Shown here one piece after another: positions 17,552 to 26,202 of a stretch of 64,000 nucleotides of DNA; the first letter of the stretch is position 1, and the number at the start of each line of letters is the position of its first letter. The translations under genes and the position numbers were made by a program. Below the pieces are notes generated by a model. That model searched no databases and was not told the origin of the DNA. It saw nothing but the letters and a program-made list of their open reading frames with translations. The stretch covers positions 558,001 to 622,000 of the forward strand of contig JAWKRG010000004.1 of assembly GCA_041389725.1 (NCBI GenBank), in the 5' to 3' direction. Source of the DNA: Polyangiaceae bacterium. GTDB taxonomy: Bacteria > Myxococcota_A > Polyangia > Polyangiales > Polyangiaceae.

Positions 17552-18142
17552 ATGAAGCTGCGGCGTTTCGCGACGTACATCGAGGCACTACCCAACGGGT
17601 TGGCGTCCTACCCCGCGTACACGCAGAAGGCGGCCGTCTACCGTCGTGTTCTCGCCGAGTTCGGGGCGGTGCCGGATCTGACAGCGTTACCCGAAGAGCT
17701 GCGGACCTTGGTCAGTGAGCCCTTGCCCGTGAGCGCTTGGATGCCGGAGGTCGAGGTCAACGCGTTGTACCTCGCCCTTGCGGATGTGCACGGCATGAGC
17801 GACACGGAGTTCATCGACGGCTTCTACGCCGTGAATCGCGCGGTGCTGTCGAGTCCGCTCTACCGCGTGCTCTTCTTCGTGCTCGCCCCGGAGCGTTTGG
17901 TGCGCGGCGCTGCCACGCGCTGGGGCAGCTTCCACCAAGGGATCGTCCTCGCGATCAAGGCGGGACCGCGGCAGGCGACGGTGCGCATGGAGTATCCCGC
18001 ATCCCTGATGCCCGAGTTGCTCGCTCGAGCCTACGTGACCGCGTTCCAGGCAGCCGTGGAGCTCGCCGGCGGAAGAAACGTCAGCTTCGTCGTCGGCGAG
18101 TACACCCCGACCCACACCATCTTCGACGGCAGCTGGGACTGA
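17552..18142 (+). CDS. DUF2378-like hypothetical protein, 196 aa
   Basis: MKLRRFATYIEALPNGLASY opens the protein. It contains EPLPVSAWMPEVEVNALYLA, NRAVLSSPLYRVLFFVLAP and TRWGSFHQGIVLAIKAGPRQ. The SAW-PEVxxNAL and RWGxFHQG patterns recall the myxobacteria-restricted DUF2378 family, whose function is unknown. I chose the ATG at 17552 because it begins the conserved part; a GTG at 17522 is in frame upstream. Confidence 0.7.
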   Translation: MKLRRFATYIEALPNGLASYPAYTQKAAVYRRVLAEFGAVPDLTALPEELRTLVSEPLPVSAWMPEVEVNALYLALADVHGMSDTEFIDGFYAVNRAVLSSPLYRVLFFVLAPERLVRGAATRWGSFHQGIVLAIKAGPRQATVRMEYPASLMPELLARAYVTAFQAAVELAGGRNVSFVVGEYTPTHTIFDGSWD

Positions 18143-18251
18143 CCGGATCTACTCGACCGCGGCACCAGGGTTTCGCGCAGCGTCGAGCTCAGCGCCCCTT
18201 TCGCAGCGCCTGCTTTTGCGCGGTGTGTGCGCGGCTGCTAGTGTCCAGTTC

Positions 18252-18602
18252 ATGCGACGCGGACCCTACAGAGACGCTGCCCCCGCGAGTCCGAAACCAA
18301 CGAACCTCGAGCGCCTCGTCATGCGTATGCGTGGACGCCGACCTGGGCTTCCACTGGCCCCTCATGAAGAACCGTCGTCGCAGCAATACTCCTCTGGCAA
18401 TGCCGGCGCATTCGGCGTTGGCGTAGCCGCGCTAGCGCTGTTGATGGTCGCTGGCGTCGGAGCCCTGTACCTACTCGGCTCCATTCCGGGTAGAGCACTC
18501 GCTTCCGCTTCGCCACACGCAGCGGCGGTGTCCGACGCGGGACTCCCGGACGGATCCGGGCCGCCCCCCGTGGGCAAAAGAAAGTTCCGGCTTCTGCCGT
18601 AG
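18252..18602 (+). CDS. Small single-pass membrane protein, 116 aa
   Basis: It starts at ATG 18252, seven bases after a TGCTAGTGT extended -10 box, so the mRNA may be leaderless. A basic N-terminus of about 50 residues precedes one membrane helix (FGVGVAALALLMVAGVGALY). A short Ala/Ser/Pro-rich exterior ends KRKFRLLP. Function not recognised. Confidence 0.6.
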   Translation: MRRGPYRDAAPASPKPTNLERLVMRMRGRRPGLPLAPHEEPSSQQYSSGNAGAFGVGVAALALLMVAGVGALYLLGSIPGRALASASPHAAAVSDAGLPDGSGPPPVGKRKFRLLP

Positions 18603-18810
18603 ATCTGCGCACAAGCGGGGCCCACCACTCCACGCCGAAGTCACCCGGTCAGGATGAGCCGAGTGCCAATCTGTCCCCGCAAGCGTTAGGCGCGCCGCGC
18701 GGACTCGGCGCCCACGCCGTTACCGTTGCCACCCACGTTGATGGTGCTGGGCGGTATTGATGATCGTTCACGACGGATCGCGTGGAGGCATTGCGGTCGC
18801 GGTGATCGGT

Positions 18811-19263
18811 CTACGTATCAGCAGAATCCGTCGGTTGGGCTCCGTAGCCATCGCGCTCGTCTGAGAGCACTCCAACAGGCACCTCGTCGACCTCACACTG
18901 ATACGGGAAGTCGCCATGCTCGCGAGCTTCAAGGAAGTCCGCACGAGCCTGAGCCAGCGCCACCGTCCCGGCAATAGCTTCGAACTTGCGGATCACCTGC
19001 CCGAAGCCTTCCGCATAGGAACTGACGACGAACACGCGGTTCGCGTGCGAGTCAGTATCAACCAAGGGAACATCGTCCAGGATCACGACGTCCTCCCCAC
19101 CGACCTCCCGATACGCTTGTCGGTCCCATCGATCTCTGGGACCGTGCAGGATTGCCCGGAGATACTCGGAGCGAGCCTCGCTCGCTCGCGCCCGCGAAGC
19201 GAATACCCCGAGCAGCAGGTCGTGACCCGTGTACGGCGATACCCTTCTGACTAGGAGATGCAT
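18811..19263 (-). CDS. Hypothetical protein, 150 aa
   Basis: I start it at ATG 19263 (MHLLVRRVSPYTGHDLLLGV), since the upstream in-frame extension is short and not obviously coding. The segment VFASRARASEARSEYLRAIL, then DVVILDDVPLVDTDSHANRV and VFVVSSYAEGFGQVIRKF, form an alpha/beta pattern. The tail is acidic. No family recognised. Confidence 0.6.
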   Translation of the reverse strand: MHLLVRRVSPYTGHDLLLGVFASRARASEARSEYLRAILHGPRDRWDRQAYREVGGEDVVILDDVPLVDTDSHANRVFVVSSYAEGFGQVIRKFEAIAGTVALAQARADFLEAREHGDFPYQCEVDEVPVGVLSDERDGYGAQPTDSADT

Positions 19264-19303
19264 GGTGCGGGCTGCGCTCGTCTGCGAATGCTGCAACTCT
19301 CGG

Positions 19304-19585
19304 CTACCTCGAACCGCCGGCCACTGGCATATGGGCGTCCAGGGCCGGTTTCAAGTCGGGGCGATCCAGAACTTCCACAGCAATGACTCAATCGCCGAGC
19401 AGATCCAGCACCACCAACCCAGAATCGGACGGTAGCAGAAGAGTGGTGTGGCCTGACGTGTACGGTCCCGAGGGCGGTGGAGCGGTGTAGAAGTGCGCGC
19501 AGTTGGATTCTCCACACTGGCAGCGCGCCACGATGGGAAGCTCAGGGATCTGTTCACCCAGGTCTGGGCGACCCGCCTTCGTCAC
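19304..19585 (-). pseudogene. Hypothetical gene with in-frame nonsense codon
   Basis: From GTG 19585 the protein reads ELPIVARCQCGESNCAHFYT, then SGLVVLDLLGD, then a TGA at 19390-19388. The same frame continues without a gap as VIAVEVLDRPDLKPALDAHM to the TAG at 19304, and that continuation is what the family normally has at its C-terminus. A CGA-to-TGA change would explain it. The start overlaps the end of the MYXO-CTERM gene by about 30 bases. Confidence 0.6.
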
Positions 19586-20903
19586 GACGACGGCCCAGAA
19601 GCAGCGCGGCGAAGACGGTGAGCCACGTCAGCGGCAGCGCTGGCGTGCCCGGTCTCGTGCGGCAGCCACAGCCGCCATCGCTGTCGCTGGACGGTGACGC
19701 GCTAGTTCCGGGACCGCCGTCCGGAAGCCCGCTGCCCGACGCTCCGCCCATCGCGCTGCCGCCTGCGGACGGCGCCCCGCCGTTTCCGCCACCGCTCGAA
19801 CCGCCTGAGCCCGAGGCGCCGGAGCCCGTGCCACCGTCCCAAGGCGTGCCTTCTCCCGGCGAGTGCTTGTAGGCGTACATGCGGCAGCCGCTGGCCTCAC
19901 AGCTCACGAACGCGTTCACGCCGTAAGTCGAGACGGGCCCCGCCACGACACCGTGGATCTCGTTCTGATACCCGCCAGTCCAGATGGGGACCTTCGACGC
20001 GTCCTGTTTCGCCCACTGTTCCGAGACTGCGTCATAGGTCCAGAACTCCTTGTCCGCAGTGAACACCAAAAGCTGTCCCGATATCGCGTCGGCGGTCGCC
20101 ACAGTCTGGTGAACGCCCAAGTCGATGGGCGCCTGCGGCAGCGTCTTGATGCTCTTGTCGCTGCCGAGCGCGTGCACATCCCGACTGCCGTTGCCCCCGC
20201 CCAAGATCAACTTGTGGCTCACGGGATCGAGCTCGGCGAAGTTGTGGTAAGCGCCCATGGCGTATGTCTGCGTCGCCCCGAGGCGCACCCACTGGTTCGA
20301 GGCTTCGGTGAACAAGAAGATGCCCCCGTAGCCAATGGTTTCGCCGGCCTGCACCCACACGATGCCGTCGAGCTCAGGAAAGAACTCGAGGGCACCACAG
20401 CACTGGCTGTACTCGAGGACGTCGTTGTCCGGCAGCTGCGTCCAGACCTTTTGATCGATGTGATAGCGGTAGACGCTTCTACTCGAGTAGCCGTAGCGGT
20501 AGTAGAAGTAGCGCCGCCCACTGTCGATCGCCGTGTGATCGTATTCGTGATTGACGTCGCCCGGACCGGAACCGGCCGCGAACGCTGGCTGGGGTTGAAC
20601 TGTCCAGGTGTTGCCCGCTTCGGAATAGATGATGAAGCGTTCGCCGTCCGCTTCGTTGTGATCCATGCCGATGTAGAAGAGCTGGCCCGTGGCCGGATCC
20701 CATTTCACCGAGTCTGAGTAGCCGACGGCGATGCCGCTGTTGCCGCCGGTCTTGGTGAACGAATCGTCGAGGCCCTGAGGGGTGAGCTCTACCCAGTCGC
20801 CGGGCGACAGCTTCGACACCGCGTCACTGAGCGGGCTGGCCACGCTCCAGGATGCGATTGTCAGCGACAGGAGCACGAACGAGACTGAAGTAGGTTTTCG
20901 CAT
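19554..20903 (-). CDS. MYXO-CTERM beta-propeller surface protein, 449 aa
   Basis: I chose the ATG at 20903 because it opens a signal peptide (TSVSFVLLSLTIASWSVASP). The body (residues about 30-340) has Kelch/galactose-oxidase-like blades, e.g. DSVKWDPATGQLFYIGMDHN and DPVSHKLILGGGNGSRDVHA. A Gly/Ser/Ala linker of about 60 residues follows. The C-terminus DGGCGCRTRPG plus hydrophobic helix plus GRRR is a MYXO-CTERM sorting signal, which anchors proteins on the myxobacterial surface after cleavage. Eleven bases separate its start from the stop of the upstream gene at 20915, so the two form an operon. Confidence 0.85.
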   Translation of the reverse strand: MRKPTSVSFVLLSLTIASWSVASPLSDAVSKLSPGDWVELTPQGLDDSFTKTGGNSGIAVGYSDSVKWDPATGQLFYIGMDHNEADGERFIIYSEAGNTWTVQPQPAFAAGSGPGDVNHEYDHTAIDSGRRYFYYRYGYSSRSVYRYHIDQKVWTQLPDNDVLEYSQCCGALEFFPELDGIVWVQAGETIGYGGIFLFTEASNQWVRLGATQTYAMGAYHNFAELDPVSHKLILGGGNGSRDVHALGSDKSIKTLPQAPIDLGVHQTVATADAISGQLLVFTADKEFWTYDAVSEQWAKQDASKVPIWTGGYQNEIHGVVAGPVSTYGVNAFVSCEASGCRMYAYKHSPGEGTPWDGGTGSGASGSGGSSGGGNGGAPSAGGSAMGGASGSGLPDGGPGTSASPSSDSDGGCGCRTRPGTPALPLTWLTVFAALLLGRRRDEGGSPRPG

Positions 20904-20914
20904 CGCAACCTCGG

Positions 20915-22099
20915 TCACGCCGGATCGGCAATGGGGTTCGTCGAGACAATCAGCTCGTCGTACCAAGCGTAGGCCGTCGCATGGGACTGCGCCGAGTCCT
21001 TGCCGGTGTGATACGGCAGCAGCCAGACCTTGCCGAAGCGCAAGTTCTTGCTCGGGGCGCCCGCGGTCAGATTGTACGGACCCCAGTCCAGCGCCAGCTC
21101 CGACTTCTGACCTTCGCGCGCAATCCACAAGCGCACGTGGCTGTTCTTGAACTCGTCGCCTTGGCGCGGCCCGGTTTCGATCTGGACCTGGAAGGTCATC
21201 CACTCGTCCGGGAAGTAGCCCGCACAGTTGCCCTGGGGCGGAAAGTAGCTGTCGTTCTGCCCTTGCGAGTACAGGCAGTAAGGCGCGGGTCGCGCGTTTT
21301 GCAGCTTGAAGTCGTAGCTTCCGAAGGCCTCTTCGAACGCGTCGTACGCGCCATGGGAGGCCGAACCGGTGCACGAGTTGTACATCTGGGCAAAGCCGCG
21401 CTGGCTGGTGTTCTGCACCACCGTCTCGAGTTCGGTACAAGAGCTGGCGCAGTTACCTCCATTGTCGATGTTGATGGCGGCAGAGGCAGAGCAACCCGGC
21501 CGATCACCGACTCCTATGATGACGTGCTTCCAGCCTCCGCCCCCTTGGTAGTGGGTGGTGATGAACTCGGCGGAGAATCGCTGGCGCCACTGAACGTAGA
21601 AGGTCGAGTTTTCGTCGAACTGCAGCGTCAGGTCGTCGGAGAAGTTGGTGAAGTAGCTGCCCGAGCTATTGGCGCTCGAGTTCGATGGGATCGTGAACCG
21701 GATCGAGCTTTGGCCCGATGCCTTCTGAGTGAGATCGAGCTCGGGCGCTGCGTTGCCGCTGTCCGTCCCGTGATTGTCACCGAATCCGCCGGCTAGATCG
21801 CTCGGTGCATCGAAGCCCACACAGCGTACGACACCGGCTGCGGCGCAACGCGCTTCGAAGTCCGCCGTACCGGTCGGTCCCACGCTGCCACCCGAGCCCG
21901 TACTGCCCGCTCCGCCTCCAGTGTTGGTGCTTCCACTCGAACCGCCGCCGCCGTCCGCGCCCACGGAACCCGACGAGCCGCCCACCGAACTGTTTCCGGC
22001 AGCGCCCGCGCTTCCGCTCGCTGCTCCTTTGTCATCGCCACCACAAGCCGAGAGCACAGCGCCCGATACGGCGATCCACGCGACAAGCCGACCCGTCAT
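20915..22099 (-). CDS. Lipoprotein with polysaccharide-lyase-like (jelly-roll) domain
   Basis: The start at ATG 22099 gives a signal peptide with lipobox (VSGAVLSACGG), then a Gly/Ser linker to about residue 85. The domain that follows has the feel of a heparin/alginate-lyase-type beta-jelly roll: SIRFTIPSNSS, FYVQWRQRFSAEFITTHYQG, GWKHVIIGVGDRPG, DEWMTFQVQIETGPRQGDEF, LRFGKVWLLPYHTGKDS. Catalytic residues cannot be assigned by eye. It would be an exported surface protein, co-transcribed with the propeller gene downstream. Sugar binding or cleavage is an inference. Confidence 0.75.
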   Translation of the reverse strand: MTGRLVAWIAVSGAVLSACGGDDKGAASGSAGAAGNSSVGGSSGSVGADGGGGSSGSTNTGGGAGSTGSGGSVGPTGTADFEARCAAAGVVRCVGFDAPSDLAGGFGDNHGTDSGNAAPELDLTQKASGQSSIRFTIPSNSSANSSGSYFTNFSDDLTLQFDENSTFYVQWRQRFSAEFITTHYQGGGGWKHVIIGVGDRPGCSASAAINIDNGGNCASSCTELETVVQNTSQRGFAQMYNSCTGSASHGAYDAFEEAFGSYDFKLQNARPAPYCLYSQGQNDSYFPPQGNCAGYFPDEWMTFQVQIETGPRQGDEFKNSHVRLWIAREGQKSELALDWGPYNLTAGAPSKNLRFGKVWLLPYHTGKDSAQSHATAYAWYDELIVSTNPIADPA

Positions 22100-22291
22100 G
22101 GCTCGCTCTCGAGCAACCCGCGTGCCACCCGGCTTTTCGCGCGCGAGTCCGTGGAATCGTCGTCTGATCACCGCCGTTGTCGCGTTTTGTCGCCCGACCG
22201 TGTGGACAAAACCCGACCAGCGGTACACCCGCACAGCCCTAGGGTAACGGGCGCGCCGTCATCACGGTGAACTCGCTTCCAAGCGACGAAC

Positions 22292-22540
22292 TCACCCAAG
22301 CTTCACGGTGACCGCAGTGTTGCGCGAAGCCGGCGCGTTGCCATGCCGGTAGATGCGGCCAGGTGGTGCAACGTCTGGTGCGGAATCGATTTGCCGAACC
22401 ACTTGGTCAAGGAACTGCGCTTCCACATACCCGACCTCCTCGTCACACATGCACAACGGTCGCACGACAATCGCGTCGGGGTCGATTTCGCCTGCGTCGA
22501 TGCGGCGGACAATCTCGTCCGCAAGTTCGCGTAGTTTCAT
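22292..22540 (-). CDS. Small hypothetical protein, 82 aa
   Basis: MKLRELADEIVRRIDAGEID opens a compact acidic protein with a CMCDEEVGYVEAQFLDQ segment. It is preceded by a copy of the cassette-junction element (22550-22612), the leftmost clear one in the window. Function unknown. Confidence 0.65.
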   Translation of the reverse strand: MKLRELADEIVRRIDAGEIDPDAIVVRPLCMCDEEVGYVEAQFLDQVVRQIDSAPDVAPPGRIYRHGNAPASRNTAVTVKLG

Positions 22541-22549
22541 GGTCTGGTC

Positions 22550-22612
22550 CGCGTTGCAATCCTGGCGCTCACCGCGACCGCCAAGAACATCATTGCCCAG
22601 ATGCTACCACGC
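22550..22612 (-). repeat. Cassette-junction element (promoter box plus hairpin)
   Basis: Read on the minus strand: GTGGTAGCATCTGGGCAAT, then TTCTTGGCG-gtcgcggtgag-CGCCAGGATTGC, then the ATG at 22540. The hairpin TTGGCG/CGCCAG is flanked by GCAAT and ATTGC, which also pair. This is the same arrangement as the elements at 35-60 kb. Confidence 0.55.
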
Positions 22613-22656
22613 TGTCAGTGCGCCAGCTGCGCCGAAGCCGTGGCATGATCGCCCAC

Positions 22657-22876
22657 ATGGGCATCCTGATCTACTCTGCAGACCCAAGCACCGGTGAGTC
22701 GCTTGGTGAGCTCGAGCCACCAGGAAGTCCCTGGGAGGATCTCCTCGGCGCGGTCGAAGACGCGGCGTCGGAGCTGCGGTCCGTTGCCGACCACGGCACG
22801 ACCGCTCGCGTGCCTGGCCGCATTCCGGCGAACGCGTTCTGGCGAATCCTCTTCTTCGCCTACTTGCGGCGGCGGC
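22657..22876 (+). pseudogene. 5' fragment of a hypothetical gene
   Basis: From ATG 22657 (MGILIYSADPSTGESLGELE) a sensible protein runs about 73 residues through ARVPGRIPANAFWRILFFAY. It then meets, at about 22870, sequence that belongs to the opposite-strand reductase fragment. The frame stays open to 22959, but that tail is a shadow. A deletion or recombination joint is the likely cause. Confidence 0.5.
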
Positions 22877-23128
22877 ATCCGAAACGATTGAGCTTGGCTT
22901 CAGGTCGCGATGTCCAAGCGACGACAGGACCGCGTCCTTGCCCCGCAGTAGTGCCGTGAGGGGTTCCTCCTCGAGCGGGCTTCCCACGACTGTCTCTAGG
23001 TGCTCGTGGGCAGTTCGCATCTTCTCCGGATTCCGTACCAGCGCAGTCACGGAGTGCCCGCGCTCGACGGCTTGTTCCACAACGGCCTGACCGACCTGAC
23101 CGCTTGCTCCCAGCACAAGCAAGTTCAT
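22870..23128 (-). pseudogene. 5' fragment of an NAD(P)-binding NmrA/SDR-like reductase
   Basis: From ATG 23128 the product reads MNLLVLGASGQVGQAVVEQA, a Rossmann GxxGxxG start, followed by GHSVTALVRNPEKM and KDAVLSSLGHRD. Homology-like sequence ends after about 86 residues near 22870, where an Arg-rich out-of-family tail begins. A complete enzyme would be about 210 residues. Its ATG overlaps the stop of the intact NmrA gene (23125-23128). Confidence 0.7.
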
Positions 23129-24024
23129 TGGGCGCCGCCCTGAAGTTGAAACGCACCGATGTGATCGCGCGCCCAGGAGTCGAAAGACGTCGCCGGTCGG
23201 CCGAGAATGCTCGGAACGCCGTCCGTGGCGGCTGCGACATCCACGACCGCTTTCGCCAACAGCGCGTGGAGCCGATCGATGAGCTCCGCGGGAAACGGAA
23301 AGCCACGCTCGAGCATCAAGCGCTTCGCCTCCGATGGCAGGATCTCCTCATAACGAACTGAGCGGCCGACCGCGCGTCCGATCGCCCTGACCATCTCCTC
23401 CTGCGTGAGCGTTTCTGGACCGGTGATCTCGGGTCGCGTGCCGATGAGATCGTCCGTCAGCAGCGCTTGGACCACGACCTCGGCCACGTCCCGCTCGTGT
23501 ATCGGAGTCGCGGTGGAGGCTGCGTAAGTTCCACGAATCACGTTGCCCACACGGAACTGCGCTGACCAGAGCGGGATCGAATTGCTGGCGTGCAGGCCCG
23601 TCCGCACCGCGACCCATTCAAGGCTACAGGACTCGAGCACGCGTTCGACCTCTTGGTGGTTTACTCCCCGCATTCGAGATGGCTGCGTAGCCGGATCGTC
23701 GTCGACGTTCGTCGCCGAAAGGGCGACGACTCGTGACAGCCCCCGCTCTCGCGCAAGCGCCAGCAGAGGTGCCATCGACCCTTGAACGGCCATCGGGTTC
23801 GCGAAGAGACCCCACGCACCGCCCAGCGCCGCCGCAAGTGTGTCGGGGTTTGAAGGATCGCCGTCGATGACCTCTACGCCTGATGGAAATGAAGCCGCTC
23901 GTGAGTTTCGGGTTATCGCGCGCACGCGCACGCCCCGTTCCGCAAGCGCATCGACCAGCGGTCGCCCGACATTGCCGGTCGCCCCAGTCACAACGATCGT
24001 CACAGCTTTCTTCTTGGATGCCAT
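23125..24024 (-). CDS. NmrA-family NAD(P)-dependent oxidoreductase-like protein, 299 aa
   Basis: An atypical SDR. The N-terminal VVTGATGNVGRPLVDALAER is the Rossmann nucleotide motif, followed by VRAITRNSRAASFPSGVEVI and LSRVVALSATNVDDDP. The HQEVERVLESCSLEWVAVRT and PIHERDVAEVVVQAL segments are typical of NmrA/azoreductase-like quinone reductases. It starts at ATG 24024. Upstream on the same strand lies the RibD-like reductase gene, and beyond it the divergent LysR gene that may regulate this group. Confidence 0.85.
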   Translation of the reverse strand: MASKKKAVTIVVTGATGNVGRPLVDALAERGVRVRAITRNSRAASFPSGVEVIDGDPSNPDTLAAALGGAWGLFANPMAVQGSMAPLLALARERGLSRVVALSATNVDDDPATQPSRMRGVNHQEVERVLESCSLEWVAVRTGLHASNSIPLWSAQFRVGNVIRGTYAASTATPIHERDVAEVVVQALLTDDLIGTRPEITGPETLTQEEMVRAIGRAVGRSVRYEEILPSEAKRLMLERGFPFPAELIDRLHALLAKAVVDVAAATDGVPSILGRPATSFDSWARDHIGAFQLQGGAQ

Positions 24025-24067
24025 ATCGGTCACCTCGATCGGATCCCCAAAACGCGGATTCGTTGAA

Positions 24068-24595
24068 TCAACCTCGCACGTCGTAGCGAAGTTGAACGAC
24101 GCCTCCGCCGAGCGACTTGGACTCGATCAGCGTCACGGTTCGGAACTGGCCCTTCGGCAGGACCAACTTGAGCCCTTCGTCCTCGAGCCCCGGCGCGATG
24201 TTGAACACCAGCTCGTCCACGAGGTCCTCCGCGAGGAAGGCGTTGTGGAGCTTGGCTCCCCCCGCGACAAACGCGGTCGAGAACCCTCGGTCACGGAGGA
24301 GGGCGAGCGCCTCCTTCGGGTTTCGCGCGGTGGCCACCCCCGGAGGGCCCTTGCTGCCGACAACGACGATGGTCGCGTTGCCGACTCCTCCACTGTCCGC
24401 CGGGCGGGCGGACCCGCCCGACGCCGCTTGCTGGGCAGAGAACCCCTCAAAGGTCGTGCGCCCGACGATGAAGTTGCCGTTCGCTCGCACGTGGGCCGCG
24501 AAGTCCGCAAGGGCCTCAGGGCGTGGTGGATGCTGCGGATCGTTGCGTTGGTAGTTGCCGTTGGCGGTGAGCGTTGCCCAGAGGGTGGTCTTCAT
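24068..24595 (-). CDS. RibD C-terminal / dihydrofolate-reductase-like protein, 175 aa
   Basis: The pattern MKTTLWATLTANGNYQRND, then ANGNFIVGRTTFEGFSA, TIVVVGSKGPPGVATARNP and FSTAFVAGGAKLHNAFLAED, LVDELVFNIAPGLEDEG is that of RibD_C-type NADPH reductases. I start it at ATG 24595. Its substrate is unknown; many homologues sit next to regulators in small detoxification operons. It diverges from the LysR gene at 24670. Confidence 0.85.
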   Translation of the reverse strand: MKTTLWATLTANGNYQRNDPQHPPRPEALADFAAHVRANGNFIVGRTTFEGFSAQQAASGGSARPADSGGVGNATIVVVGSKGPPGVATARNPKEALALLRDRGFSTAFVAGGAKLHNAFLAEDLVDELVFNIAPGLEDEGLKLVLPKGQFRTVTLIESKSLGGGVVQLRYDVRG

Positions 24596-24641
24596 GCCGA
24601 GCAACATGCCCGCATCGCGCATTCCCAACAAGATTGGACAA

Positions 24642-24660
24642 ATGGGAACCATTATCCCAT
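24642..24660. promoter_or_regulatory. LysR-type operator palindrome
   Basis: ATGGGA-N7-TCCCAT is a perfect interrupted palindrome with the T-N11-A-like geometry of LysR binding sites. It is centred in the 74-base gap between the divergent reductase (24595) and LysR (24670) genes, nine bases from the regulator's ATG. It is the expected site of autoregulation. Confidence 0.6.
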
Positions 24661-24669
24661 TCTTGTTAC

Positions 24670-25581
24670 ATGTTGGAGACCGAGGAGCTGAGGATCTTCA
24701 CAAGCGTCGTGGCGCTGAGCTCCATCTCGCGCGCCGCGAGAGAACTTCAGGTCCCGCGCGCTACCGTGAGCCGCAAGCTCGCGCTGCTCGAGGAACGTCT
24801 CGGCGTGCGGTTGCTGCGGCGGACGACACGGAGCATGCAGCTCACCGACGCGGGTCGCGCATTCCACGCAAGCGCCGAGGCGGCGCTTGATGCCGTCCGT
24901 CTCGCCGAGGCGAGCGTCTTGCCACGGGGCGCGACGCCTACAGGCGATGTCTTTGTGTCCATCCCGCCAATGGTTGGCGGAAGCTTGCCGGAAGTGCTCT
25001 CGGACTTCGCGCGCCAGCACCCTTCGATTCGGCTCCACGTCGACGTCTCGAACCGCACTGTAGACCTGGCGAGGGAGCGGTTCGATGTTGCCATCCGAGC
25101 GACGGGGCGCCTCGACACAGGGCTGACCTCCCGAACGCTGGCGCGTGTCAGTCTGATAGGCGTTGCGGCCCAGACGTACATCGGGCGCCACGGCACTCCG
25201 TCCACAGTGACCGAACTGCGCGACCATCGGTGCCTCGTCGGCCTCGATGCCGAGGGGCGACCTCAGTCGCATTGGACGATCGGGAAGAAGCGCCGCGCGG
25301 TGGCCGGAGTCGCCTACTCGAACGATCCACACCTGGTACTCCGCTGGGCGCTGCGAGGGCTCGGAATCGCGCTCCTCCCCTCAACGCTAGTTGCGAATCA
25401 CCTCACGCGCGGCGAGCTAGTCGCGATTCTCCCCGGCGTCCTTTCCACCGAGGGGACGGTCTCGCTCGTGATGCTTGAGCGCAAGCTGCTCCCCCCTGCC
25501 GTGCGGGCCTTCGTCGATTTCGTGGCCAAGCGCGGGCCTGCGGCGCTGCAGAGCCCCAGCGCAGCCCGAGATGCCGGCTGA
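24670..25581 (+). CDS. LysR-family transcriptional regulator, 303 aa
   Basis: The N-terminal winged helix-turn-helix reads FTSVVALSSISRAARELQVP, then RATVSRKLALLEERLGVRLL and RRTTRSMQLTDAG. An effector-binding domain follows from about residue 90 (GDVFVSIPPMVGGSLPEVLS). ATG 24670 is the only start that gives the standard N-terminus. Divergent orientation next to reductase genes suggests it senses a redox-active or electrophilic compound and controls them; this is an inference. Confidence 0.9.
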   Translation: MLETEELRIFTSVVALSSISRAARELQVPRATVSRKLALLEERLGVRLLRRTTRSMQLTDAGRAFHASAEAALDAVRLAEASVLPRGATPTGDVFVSIPPMVGGSLPEVLSDFARQHPSIRLHVDVSNRTVDLARERFDVAIRATGRLDTGLTSRTLARVSLIGVAAQTYIGRHGTPSTVTELRDHRCLVGLDAEGRPQSHWTIGKKRRAVAGVAYSNDPHLVLRWALRGLGIALLPSTLVANHLTRGELVAILPGVLSTEGTVSLVMLERKLLPPAVRAFVDFVAKRGPAALQSPSAARDAG

Positions 25582-25659
25582 CTCGGCCGACCTGTCCCCG
25601 AGAGCCACGTCGGCCGGCTTTGCCTCACCGGAGGGCCCCGTGCGCTCCGAGGCAAGGAC

Positions 25660-26199
25660 ATGGCCGATCGCGTCGACTTCTACTTCCGCCAGCGCGTCAC
25701 CGAGGCCGAGCTCGACCTCGCGTTCGCCTTGCTCGAGAAGGCCGACCAGGACCTCGCCGCCGACCTGAACATCTACGGCATCGTCTCGGGCGCCGTCCCG
25801 GCGCCGCATTCGCCGGTGCCGGACCTGACGGTGGACCTCACTGCGCCCGGGCGGGCCTACGACAACCTCGGGCAACGCATCTTCTTCGGTACCGGGCAGA
25901 CGATGAACTGCGCGACGGATCTCGCCGGCATTCCCACAGAGGTTCCGTCGCCCGGTCAGGAGCGGTGGCTCGGAGTCTTCCTAAGGTTCGATCGGCTTCT
26001 TTCCGACCCGCGCACCGACGGAAACTCGCAGCAGGTCTTCTTCCGGCGGGACGAGTCGTTCGAGATCGTCGTTCGTCAGTCAGCTCCCGGCCCAATCGGC
26101 TCGGCCGTTCGGGTGTCGCTCCAGCCCGACGAGCTACTCATCTGCGACGTGCTTCGGCGCAACGGGCAGAGTCAGATCGTAGCCCAAGACAACGACATC
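25660..26199 (+). pseudogene. 3'-truncated tail-like structural protein gene
   Basis: MADRVDFYFRQRVTEAELDL opens a protein with YDNLGQRIFFGTGQTMNCAT, RWLGVFLRFDRLLSDPRTDG and VFFRRDESFEIVV. This pattern recalls structural proteins found near phage-tail-like clusters in myxobacteria. After about 180 residues the homologous feel ends where the opposite-strand gene (stop at 26203) begins. The frame remains open to 26457 only by chance. I read it as a gene truncated by rearrangement. Confidence 0.5.
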
Positions 26200-26202
26200 C
26201 CC

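Noticed and set aside
19863..21796. Long plus-strand frames opposite the MYXO-CTERM and lyase-like genes
   Set aside because: Shadows of two minus-strand genes that have signal peptides, repeats and sorting signals.
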